5,438 nt of DNA from an uncultured Bacilli bacterium (GCA_934132915.1 CAKPAK010000079.1:1-5438); one strand, 5' to 3'; counted from the stretch's first letter, positions 1 through 5,333 are shown. The notes: generated by a model from the letters alone, not told the origin. Program-made: numbers and translations.

Positions 1-49
1 ATAAAATCTACTCCTATCTTTGATAACATTTTAGCACAAATAAAGGTAT

Positions 50-77
50 AAAAAAACTGTTATTTACTTTTAACAGT
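50..77 (-). terminator. Intrinsic terminator of the ribbon-helix-helix gene
   Basis: Read on the minus strand, ACTGTTA (77-71) pairs with TAACAGT (62-56) across an 8-base A-rich loop and is followed directly by six T (55-50). The right arm contains the TAA stop codon of the minus-strand gene, so the hairpin overlaps the end of the coding region, as also happens at the two nuclease genes of this window. The stem is short (7 bp, two G-C pairs), so termination strength is uncertain. Confidence 0.55.
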
Positions 78-266
78 ATCTTTTTCAGTTTCTGGTTCCA
101 TTTGTTCTAAGGCGTACCAGCAAGCTTGGATGACAAAACGAGAGAATGTTAATTCGGTTCCTTCTAGGGTTTTATCGATTTCATTAATTAATTTAATAGG
201 AAAGCGTATTGTTTTATTTTCGCTTTCTTTTTTCTCGGTATTAAGGCGAAATCCAACTTTATTCAT
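60..266 (-). CDS. Small ribbon-helix-helix (Arc/MetJ-type) DNA-binding protein, likely transcriptional regulator
   Basis: This 68-aa protein probably acts as a dimeric DNA-binding regulator in the cytoplasm. Visible in the sequence are a charged N-terminus (1-16), a strand-like KTIRFP (18-23), a first helix over about 24-36 (KLINEIDKTLEG), a turn, and a second amphipathic helix TFSRFVIQACWYALEQM (40-56), followed by a charged tail. That strand-helix-helix order and size fit the RHH fold, in which the paired strands read the DNA; resemblance to YlcI/YnfO-type small RHH proteins is by eye only. The ATG at 266 is preceded on the minus strand by GGATGTGA (277-270), one mismatch from GGAGGTGA and suitably spaced. 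The gene is divergent from the surface-protein operon and the shared region contains a perfect inverted repeat, so autoregulation and control of that operon are inferred. It could instead be the antitoxin of a toxin-antitoxin pair, but no partner toxin is adjacent in the window. Confidence 0.8.
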   Translation of the reverse strand: MNKVGFRLNTEKKESENKTIRFPIKLINEIDKTLEGTELTFSRFVIQACWYALEQMEPETEKDTVKSK

Positions 267-298
267 ACTTCACATCCGTTCTATGTCAATATTTTATG

Positions 299-327
299 AT
301 TATTTTGCATGACAATATGCATTGCAA
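299..327 (-). promoter_or_regulatory. Candidate promoter for the ribbon-helix-helix gene
   Basis: On the minus strand a -10-like AATAAT (304-299) lies 17 bases from TTGCAA (327-322), which matches TTGACA at four of six positions. TTGCAA is its own reverse complement and could also serve as the -35 of the plus-strand promoter. Transcription would start near 292, leaving a leader of about 25 bases containing the GGATGTGA ribosome site. Assignment is by pattern only. Confidence 0.35.
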
Positions 328-337
328 AATGCAATGC
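319..337. promoter_or_regulatory. Perfect inverted repeat, candidate operator
   Basis: GCATTGCA and TGCAATGC are exact reverse complements separated by AAA. The tetramer TGCA occurs four times in 28 bases (306-309, 318-321, 323-326, 330-333), so there may be several half-sites. The repeat covers the candidate -35 elements of both divergent promoters, which is where an autoregulating ribbon-helix-helix repressor would be expected to bind. That the neighbouring regulator binds here is inference. Confidence 0.55.
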
Positions 338-351
338 GCAAATGATATAAT
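322..351 (+). promoter_or_regulatory. Candidate promoter of the surface-protein operon
   Basis: A perfect TATAAT (346-351) lies 18 bases downstream of TTGCAA (322-327, four of six matches to TTGACA). The start would be near 358, giving a leader of about 60 bases before the ATG at 417. The -35 lies inside the inverted repeat at 319-337, so a bound regulator would block it. Confidence 0.5.
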
Positions 352-416
352 ATTTTCTGAAGATAGGAGCATATTAAAATTAGTGTTTTAAATGCTTTTA
401 GGAAGGAATTTTAAGT

Positions 417-2672
417 ATGAGAAAGAAGTTTTTTTTAGTAATATTTATTACGCTAACATTCTTTTTATGTGGTTTATTATGTTTTCAAAAAACTGAGCAA
501 ATACAAACAAAAAAACTAGAAAATGAAAATGTTTTATTTTCTCTTTTTCAAGGAGAAGAAAAAGTAAATACGATCCCATCTAAAGATAGTGGATATTATT
601 TTGATAGAGATAAATCAAATTGTACAAATGATGCTCAAATAGAATGGGATAGTGTGAATTGGAGTCCATCTGTTTCTGTAAAAGATGAAAACCAAGAGAG
701 AGTAAGCTGTAATTTATATTTTACAACGAATTATCGAGAGGGTATTTTAAATGGAACAGATCCTGTTTTAAAAGATGAGATGGTACCGATTACTTTGGAA
801 AATGATGGGACAGTAAAAAAGGCAGATTTGACAAAGCCATGGTACAGTTACGCCGATAAAAAGTGGGCAAATGCCGTTATTTTACAAAATAGTTATGATA
901 CTTTAGATGCAGAAGGTAAAGTTAACGGTGCCACTAAACAAGATGGATATGTTTCATTTGATGGAGTAGATGATACTATTAATTTAGGTTTAACAAACTA
1001 TGATTTTGGTACTCAATTAACAATTGGAATTGCAGTTACTTTCTATCAAAACCCTAAAACAGTGCAAGAGTATTTCAATAACTATGAAGCAGCTGGGTTT
1101 GGCTTTTATTTATCAGGTAGCTCTGAAAAGATTAATGTTTTTCAATTGAGAATTGAAAACAATTATTATCAAATCAGCTCAACAACTCTCGAGTTTGGCA
1201 AAAAATATTTAATCGTAGGAACATACAATGGTAAGTCAATGAAAATGTATATAAATGGAGAGTTAGTCTCAGAACAAAATATATCTGGAAATATAGTTCC
1301 TTCAACTCTTCCTTTAACAATAGGTGCTAATCCGGAAAAATTTGATGCGTTTTCTAGTTATAGTAAATTGAATGTCCATCAGGCAGTTGTTTTTAATAGG
1401 ACTTTATCCGAAGACGAAATTAAAAATAACATGACTAATGAAATTAAAGTAACAGATAATAAAGGATTACTAAAATATGTTGATTTTACCAATAAGCAAA
1501 ATTATGAAACAAATGAAATAATTCCTGAAGATGTAATTGAATCATACTTTGTTTGGATTCCGAAATATCGATATAAACTATGGGATTTAGGAAACTACAG
1601 TAGCCTAACAAGTACAGATACTTCTAAAGTACATACCATAGATATTTTATTTGGAGACTATGATACTAGTGATTCGGTAGGTAAAGAATGTGCAACGTCT
1701 ATGACAAGTGGAGCAACTGGAAATTGTAAAGTAGGAGATTATATGACTCATCCTGCTTTTATAAGCATTCCTAGTACAGGTTTTTGGGTGGGAAAATTTG
1801 AAACGGGCTATAAAGGGGCTACAACTACATCTTCTGCTCAATCTAATACTTATGATATTTCTAAAATAGAAGTAAAACCTAATGTTTATAGTTGGCGAAG
1901 TACTCAAATTGTAAATGGTCATTTAAATAGTTATAATTATAAAAGAAATTTAGACAGTCATATGATAAAAAATACTGAATGGGGTGCCATTGCCTATTTA
2001 CAGCATTCTTTTTATGGCTCCCAAACACAAATTCGCTTAAATAATACGGATAGCCATTTAACCGGTTATGCGGCTAACAGTGCTCCAACATGCGGTTATA
2101 CAGGAAAAAAAGAAACGTGTATTGGTTACTGTGAAAATGATAGTTGCAGCAGTGCTTATAATACAGAAATAGGTTATTTAGCAAGTACAACAGGAAATAT
2201 TTCAGGCATATATGATATGAGTGGTGGAGATTGGGAATATGTCATGCTTTTTACCAAAAACAGTGAAAATAAAATTTTAGTTGGTAAAAATAGCACTTAT
2301 AATTCTGGTTTTAGTGGTATAAATTACGATGGAACAACATTAGTAAGTAATTACAATCTTCCAGATGATAAATATTATGATTTATATAATGGTACAGCAT
2401 CTGGTGGATATTATGACAATAAAATTTTAGGAGATGCTATCGGTGAAACAGGGCCTTTTGGTACAATTAACTATTCTTCTTATCCAAGAACTATAAGTAG
2501 TTGGTATAATAATCAAGCAGTTTTTATTCGTTATGAAACACCCTTTTTGGCCCGTGGTGGTGCGACGACAATTGGAGCAAATTCTGGAATTTTTGCGTTT
2601 GATAATCAGTATGGTCAACCATGTTCAGCTTATCGTATAATTCTAACTCCAGTAAAAGGAAGTGTTTCATGA
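417..2672 (+). CDS. Exported cell-surface protein with LamG-like and FGE/C-type-lectin-like domains
   Basis: This 751-aa protein is probably displayed or secreted and used for binding; the ligand is unknown. Order of parts: charged start and hydrophobic segment (5-23), a signal peptide or anchor without a proper lipobox; a cysteine module about 38-102 with NTIPSKDSGY, C69 and CNLYF at C98; a linker with WYSYADKKWANAV (142-154); a LamG/concanavalin-like domain about 172-340 (FDGVDDTINLG, MKMYINGELV, AVVFNRTLSEDEI); then an FGE-sulfatase/SUMF-like, C-type-lectin-type domain about 377-748, seen in YFVWIPKYRYKLW, FWVGKFETG, GIYDMSGGDWEYV, LARGGA and AYRIIL. No pair of cysteines sits near the C-terminal RGG...R region as in true formylglycine-generating enzymes, so enzyme activity is unlikely. 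An insert at 559-577 has four cysteines (C-x8-C-x3-C-x4-C). The ATG is preceded by AGGAAGGA (400-407). The TGA stop overlaps the next start. Domain calls are by eye. Confidence 0.85.
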   Translation: MRKKFFLVIFITLTFFLCGLLCFQKTEQIQTKKLENENVLFSLFQGEEKVNTIPSKDSGYYFDRDKSNCTNDAQIEWDSVNWSPSVSVKDENQERVSCNLYFTTNYREGILNGTDPVLKDEMVPITLENDGTVKKADLTKPWYSYADKKWANAVILQNSYDTLDAEGKVNGATKQDGYVSFDGVDDTINLGLTNYDFGTQLTIGIAVTFYQNPKTVQEYFNNYEAAGFGFYLSGSSEKINVFQLRIENNYYQISSTTLEFGKKYLIVGTYNGKSMKMYINGELVSEQNISGNIVPSTLPLTIGANPEKFDAFSSYSKLNVHQAVVFNRTLSEDEIKNNMTNEIKVTDNKGLLKYVDFTNKQNYETNEIIPEDVIESYFVWIPKYRYKLWDLGNYSSLTSTDTSKVHTIDILFGDYDTSDSVGKECATSMTSGATGNCKVGDYMTHPAFISIPSTGFWVGKFETGYKGATTTSSAQSNTYDISKIEVKPNVYSWRSTQIVNGHLNSYNYKRNLDSHMIKNTEWGAIAYLQHSFYGSQTQIRLNNTDSHLTGYAANSAPTCGYTGKKETCIGYCENDSCSSAYNTEIGYLASTTGNISGIYDMSGGDWEYVMLFTKNSENKILVGKNSTYNSGFSGINYDGTTLVSNYNLPDDKYYDLYNGTASGGYYDNKILGDAIGETGPFGTINYSSYPRTISSWYNNQAVFIRYETPFLARGGATTIGANSGIFAFDNQYGQPCSAYRIILTPVKGSVS

Positions 2673-3037
2673 AATTAGAAAAATTTGCATTTGAAGATAG
2701 AAAAAAGATAATTATTATTGGAGTTATTATTACTATAATATTAGTTTTATCTGTAATATATATTTTTAACTCTTTTGCATATTATGAAGAAAATAAATCG
2801 TTCGATGTTATTAATGGTACTGTTGTAAATCCAGGTGATTTATATTTTGCATTTTATGTAGATGATGTAATTAGTAAAAATATGCCCTCAATAGATTCAG
2901 GATATTCACTTAATGAAGAAAAATCAAGTTGTACAAATGGAGCAACTCCGAAGTTAGATACAGAGTCATGGCAAATAAAAGTTCTAAATATGAAATCAAT
3001 GCATACTAAGTGTACTTTATATTTTGACCACAAATAA
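2669..3037 (+). CDS. Small single-pass membrane protein carrying the same cysteine module as its operon partner
   Basis: This 122-aa protein has a short charged N-terminus (1-13, KLEKFAFEDRKK), one transmembrane segment (about 14-34) and an outside portion of about 88 residues, so it is likely anchored with its C-terminus outward. Residues 58-119 match the cysteine module of the upstream protein: a short F/Y-rich strand, NMPSIDSGY (71-79), KSSCTNGA (C88), W101 and CTLYF (C115). The two cysteines could form a disulfide. The stretch FAYYEENKSFDVINGTVVNPGD (36-57) distantly recalls the 'AYF...N.F..G' start of camelysin/TasA-type secreted proteins, but this is weak. I chose the ATG at 2669 because AAGGA (2656-2660) lies 8 bases upstream and the ATG overlaps the preceding stop as ATGA; an in-frame ATG at 2621 would place 16 residues before the charged start and lacks a ribosome site. 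The function is not recognised; pairing with the large partner at the cell surface is inferred. Confidence 0.8.
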   Translation: MKLEKFAFEDRKKIIIIGVIITIILVLSVIYIFNSFAYYEENKSFDVINGTVVNPGDLYFAFYVDDVISKNMPSIDSGYSLNEEKSSCTNGATPKLDTESWQIKVLNMKSMHTKCTLYFDHK

Positions 3038-3167
3038 TTATATTTTATAATTTATTTTAAAATAAACAATATTTGAACATATCCATATAACATTGATACT
3101 CTAGATAATTGTTTTGAAAATTTGGTTTATAACAGTAATAAAAATAGGCTTTATATAATTCAATATT
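3038..3167. other. AT-rich non-coding stretch after the surface-protein operon
   Basis: No supported gene is seen here. It holds a perfect all-AT palindrome at 3051-3066 (TTTATTTTAAAATAAA) and an isolated TATAAT (3154-3159) without a convincing -35 element. It is probably the 3' untranslated region of the operon, ended by the hairpin at 3168-3198. Confidence 0.5.
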
Positions 3168-3198
3168 AATAGTTTCTGAAAATGAAACTATTTTTTTT
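3168..3198 (+). terminator. Intrinsic terminator of the surface-protein operon
   Basis: AATAGTTTC (3168-3176) pairs perfectly with GAAACTATT (3184-3192) around the loop TGAAAAT, and six further T follow (3193-3198). It ends transcription about 130 bases after the second gene of the operon. Its T tail abuts the first R leader exactly where the T tails of the two nuclease terminators abut the second and third R leaders. Confidence 0.85.
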
Positions 3199-3280
3199 GT
3201 CGAATTTTGACGAACGATTTTTATCATAAAAAAAAGGAAATCGCTGATTTTTTTTGTATATATAAGTAGAAGGTAAAATT
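3199..3280 (+). repeat. Leader repeat R1
   Basis: First of three near-identical leaders (with 4226-4307 and 5253-5333). It begins GTCGAATTTTGACGAACG, continues through TTTTTATCATAAAAA and eight A, then a small hairpin (AAATC-GCT-GATTT, extendable by G-U and A-U pairs) and TGTATATATAAG. A possible promoter is TTGTCG (3197-3202) with TATCAT (3222-3227), spacing 19. This would start transcription within the A-tract and put the hairpin at the 5' end of the message. Its last bases, AGAAGG then ACT, correspond to AGGAGG and ATG in the third copy. Confidence 0.75.
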
Positions 3281-3306
3281 ACTTTCTTAGATTGGAGGTG
3301 AAAACC

Positions 3307-4197
3307 ATGTTATTAGAAGATATGTGGTGTAAGTATATTTTAGGAAGTGAAAAATATACTAGACCACTTGAAATCATTTTAGAAAATGTTTTGCAAAAAG
3401 AAACTTTTTCATTACAAGGAAAGTTATCTGACATCACTTTTGAACGTCCTGTTTCAAAAATAACATATGATACAAAAAATAGTCGAACAGATTTAACAAT
3501 ATTACTTAAAGATGAGAAAACCCTTGTAAATGTGGAAGCCTATACTTCTTTTAGCTTAGAAAGTCTAAAAAAATCAAATTTGTACATATTAAGAGGTTAT
3601 TCTTCGCAGTTAAAGAAAGGTCATAAATATCAAACTATGAATCCTTTTATTCAAATTAATCTTGTTGATCATGTCGAGGCTAATTTATTACAAGAAAAAA
3701 TCATTCAAAGATATCGTTTAGAAGAACAAGGATATCCTTTAACAGATGATATTCAAATCTACTATATTCGCCTTGATTTACTGGATAAACTTAATTATAA
3801 TGTAGACATAAGTGATAAAGAGTTTTTAAATATTTTACATTTTCTAAAAGCAAGAACAGAAGATGAAAGAAGAAAATTGGCAAAAGAAAGTGAGGTAATC
3901 AGAAAGATGGATGAAGTTGTCAAAGATTTTTTAACAGATGAAGTAATGAATGAAGAAAGAAGTATCTTAAACAAGTCTAATCGTTTAGCCAGAGAAACTG
4001 GTATTAAGATAGGTAAAGAACAAGGCCTAGAGCAAGGTTTAGAACAGGGTTTGTCACAAGGCTTAGAACAAGGCTTAAGATTAACAGCAGAAAATCTATT
4101 AAAAGATAATAAAGATATATCTTACATTTCCAAAATAACAGGCTTAAGTGTAGACAAAATAAAAGAGATATCTTCAAAAGAATTAATAACAAATTAA
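3307..4197 (+). CDS. Rpn-family PD-(D/E)XK nuclease-like protein ('transposase'), copy 1
   Basis: This 296-aa protein fits the length and layout of the Rpn (recombination-promoting nuclease, PDDEXK-type 'transposase') family, whose members cut DNA and in some cases act in phage defence. Seen: DMWCKYILG (5-13), like the family's D-x-x-F-K-x-x-x-G; KNSRTDL with D62; VNVEAY with E77; LKKGHKY (102-108) then NPFIQINLVD; a charged helical stretch 181-235; five tandem QGLx tetrapeptides (239-258); and a C-terminal segment LLKDNKDISYISKITGLSVDKIKEI (264-288) typical of the family. The position two after E77, usually K or Q, is Y79, so activity is uncertain. ATG at 3307 is chosen because GGAGGTG (3294-3300) sits six bases upstream; an in-frame TTG at 3292 lies before that site. 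It has its own leader and terminator, so it looks monocistronic. It is the same protein as copy 2 except T295. Its role here is unknown. Confidence 0.85.
   Translation: MLLEDMWCKYILGSEKYTRPLEIILENVLQKETFSLQGKLSDITFERPVSKITYDTKNSRTDLTILLKDEKTLVNVEAYTSFSLESLKKSNLYILRGYSSQLKKGHKYQTMNPFIQINLVDHVEANLLQEKIIQRYRLEEQGYPLTDDIQIYYIRLDLLDKLNYNVDISDKEFLNILHFLKARTEDERRKLAKESEVIRKMDEVVKDFLTDEVMNEERSILNKSNRLARETGIKIGKEQGLEQGLEQGLSQGLEQGLRLTAENLLKDNKDISYISKITGLSVDKIKEISSKELITN
4021..4080 (+). repeat. Five 12-bp in-frame repeats encoding QGLx, copy 1
   Basis: Sixty bases divide into five 12-base units beginning CAAGG or CAGGG, encoding QGLE, QGLE, QGLS, QGLE and QGLR. Such glycine/glutamine repeats are common near the end of Rpn-family proteins and can vary in number by slippage without breaking the frame. 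The same array is at 5048-5107. Confidence 0.9.
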
Positions 4198-4225
4198 AAC
4201 AGGGAAGTAAAATCCTTGTTTTTTT
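4196..4225 (+). terminator. Intrinsic terminator of nuclease-like gene copy 1
   Basis: AAAACAGGGA (4196-4205) pairs with TCCTTGTTTT (4213-4222), nine Watson-Crick pairs plus one G-U, around AGTAAAA, with a run of T to 4225. The left arm starts within the TAA stop codon. It separates this gene from the following leader and copy. Confidence 0.85.
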
Positions 4226-4307
4226 GTCGAATTATGACGAACGATTTTTATCATAAAAAAAAGGAAATCGTCGATTTTTTTTGTATATATAAGTAGAAGG
4301 TAAAATT
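4226..4307 (+). repeat. Leader repeat R2
   Basis: Same length as R1, with three substitutions. T3207 becomes A4234, which changes TTGACG to ATGACG, and the hairpin loop is GTC instead of GCT (4270-4272). The stem AAATC/GATTT is unchanged. AGAAGG (4295-4300) and ACT (4308-4310) stand where the third leader has its ribosome site and start codon. Confidence 0.75.
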
Positions 4308-4333
4308 ACTTTCTTAGATTGGAGGTGAAAACC

Positions 4334-5224
4334 ATGTTATTAGAAGATATGTGGTGTAAGTATATTTTAGGAAGTGAAAAATATACTAGACCACTTGAAA
4401 TCATTTTAGAAAATGTTTTGCAAAAAGAAACTTTTTCATTACAAGGAAAGTTATCTGACATCACTTTTGAACGTCCTGTTTCAAAAATAACATATGATAC
4501 AAAAAATAGTCGAACAGATTTAACAATATTACTTAAAGATGAGAAAACCCTTGTAAATGTGGAAGCCTATACTTCTTTTAGCTTAGAAAGTCTAAAAAAA
4601 TCAAATTTGTACATATTAAGAGGTTATTCTTCGCAGTTAAAGAAAGGTCATAAATATCAAACTATGAATCCTTTTATTCAAATTAATCTTGTTGATCATG
4701 TCGAGGCTAATTTATTACAAGAAAAAATCATTCAAAGATATCGTTTAGAAGAACAAGGATATCCTTTAACAGATGATATTCAAATCTACTATATTCGCCT
4801 TGATTTACTGGATAAACTTAATTATAATGTAGACATAAGTGATAAAGAGTTTTTAAATATTTTACATTTTCTAAAAGCAAGAACAGAAGATGAAAGAAGA
4901 AAATTGGCAAAAGAAAGTGAGGTAATCAGAAAGATGGATGAAGTTGTCAAAGATTTTTTAACAGATGAAGTAATGAATGAAGAAAGAAGTATCTTAAACA
5001 AGTCTAATCGTTTAGCCAGAGAAACTGGTATTAAGATAGGTAAAGAACAAGGCCTAGAGCAAGGTTTAGAACAGGGTTTGTCACAAGGCTTAGAACAAGG
5101 CTTAAGATTAACAGCAGAAAATCTATTAAAAGACAATAAAGATATATCTTACATTTCTAAAATAACAGGCTTAAGTGTAGACAAAATAAAAGAAATATCT
5201 TCAAAAGAATTAATAGCAAATTAA
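4334..5224 (+). CDS. Rpn-family PD-(D/E)XK nuclease-like protein ('transposase'), copy 2
   Basis: This 296-aa protein is identical to copy 1 except for alanine at residue 295 (threonine in copy 1). Three further base changes are silent (5134, 5158, 5194). All motifs are as in copy 1: R60-x-D62, E77-A-Y79, G105-x-x-Y108, QGLx repeats 239-258 and the C-terminal LSVDKIKEI segment. Start at ATG 4334 is set by GGAGGTG (4321-4327). Both copies are intact, without stops or frameshifts, so neither shows decay. It lies between its own R leader and terminator and is followed by the R3 leader of a secreted-protein gene. Whether two copies give a dosage effect, or are merely a recent duplication, cannot be told from the sequence. 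Confidence 0.85.
   Translation: MLLEDMWCKYILGSEKYTRPLEIILENVLQKETFSLQGKLSDITFERPVSKITYDTKNSRTDLTILLKDEKTLVNVEAYTSFSLESLKKSNLYILRGYSSQLKKGHKYQTMNPFIQINLVDHVEANLLQEKIIQRYRLEEQGYPLTDDIQIYYIRLDLLDKLNYNVDISDKEFLNILHFLKARTEDERRKLAKESEVIRKMDEVVKDFLTDEVMNEERSILNKSNRLARETGIKIGKEQGLEQGLEQGLSQGLEQGLRLTAENLLKDNKDISYISKITGLSVDKIKEISSKELIAN
5048..5107 (+). repeat. Five 12-bp in-frame repeats encoding QGLx, copy 2
   Basis: Identical in number, order and bases to the array at 4021-4080, so no unit has been gained or lost since the two genes were last homogenised. Confidence 0.9.
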
Positions 5225-5252
5225 AACAGGGAAGTAAAATCCTTGTTTTTTT
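5223..5252 (+). terminator. Intrinsic terminator of nuclease-like gene copy 2
   Basis: Identical to the terminator of copy 1: AAAACAGGGA (5223-5232), loop AGTAAAA, TCCTTGTTTT (5240-5249) and T to 5252, overlapping the TAA stop. It isolates the secreted-protein gene downstream, which therefore needs its own promoter, presumably in R3. Confidence 0.85.
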
Positions 5253-5333
5253 GTCGAATTTTGACGAACGATTTTTATCATAAAAAAAGGAAATCGCCGA
5301 TTTTTTTTGTATATATAAGTAGGAGGAGAAATT
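5253..5333 (+). repeat. Leader repeat R3, in front of the secreted-protein gene
   Basis: Third leader copy, one base shorter than the others (seven A instead of eight at 5282-5288), with TTTTGAC as in R1 and the loop GCC (5296-5298) in the same stem. Unlike R1 and R2 it ends in an intact ribosome site, AGGAGG (5321-5326), seven bases before an ATG. Similarity to R1/R2 continues through this site (about 15 of 20 bases) and stops at the start codon. Confidence 0.75.

Larger units (their letters stand above)
3199..4225 (+). repeat. Tandem unit 1 (1027 bp): leader, nuclease-like gene, terminator
   Basis: This block repeats head to tail as 4226-5252 with exactly the same length. By reading, only seven substitutions separate them: three in the leader (3207, 3244, 3245) and four at the gene's 3' end (4107, 4131, 4167, 4189). 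The 861 bases between 3246 and 4106 appear identical. No terminal inverted repeats or target duplications were recognised, so this is a duplication rather than a recognisable insertion sequence. Confidence 0.9.
4226..5252 (+). repeat. Tandem unit 2 (1027 bp): leader, nuclease-like gene, terminator
   Basis: Second copy of the block at 3199-4225, directly adjacent and in the same orientation, without insertions or deletions relative to unit 1. It is followed immediately by a third leader copy, so the array reads R-gene-R-gene-R. Confidence 0.9.

Noticed and set aside
130..312. Plus-strand open frame opposite the ribbon-helix-helix gene
   Set aside because: It is the reverse reading of a protein with a clear fold pattern and runs through the operator/promoter region.
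1647..2618. Minus-strand open frames opposite the large surface protein (1647-1922, 2427-2618)
   Set aside because: Low-complexity shadows of a long, well-supported gene, without start signals.
2621..2668. In-frame upstream ATG extending the small membrane protein by 16 residues
   Set aside because: It lacks a ribosome site and overlaps the preceding gene by over 50 bases, whereas the ATG at 2669 has AAGGA and the typical ATGA coupling.
3199..3306. Type III toxin-antitoxin arrangement (repeat RNA, terminator, nuclease)
   Set aside because: The leader has no short tandem RNA repeats, the terminator precedes rather than separates leader and gene, and the protein is a DNA-nuclease type.
3292..3306. 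TTG start (and the equivalent at 4319) adding five residues to the nuclease-like proteins
   Set aside because: The extension runs through the GGAGGTG ribosome site itself; ATG at 3307 and 4334 is correctly spaced from it.
4234..4296. Twenty-codon open frame in leader R2 starting ATGACGAAC, a possible leader peptide
   Set aside because: There is no ribosome site before it, the start is TTG in R1 and R3, and the one-base deletion in R3 breaks the frame. Not conserved as a coding unit.
4004..5136. Minus-strand open frames opposite the nuclease-like genes (4004-4192, 4822-5136), with cysteine/proline or leucine runs
   Set aside because: Their repetitive composition is the reverse reading of the QGLx repeats and they have no ribosome sites; they are shadows.
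3199..5252. Insertion sequence or integron cassette array
   Set aside because: No terminal inverted repeats, target duplications, integrase or attC core sites are visible. The word 'transposase' attached to this family reflects naming, not demonstrated transposition.
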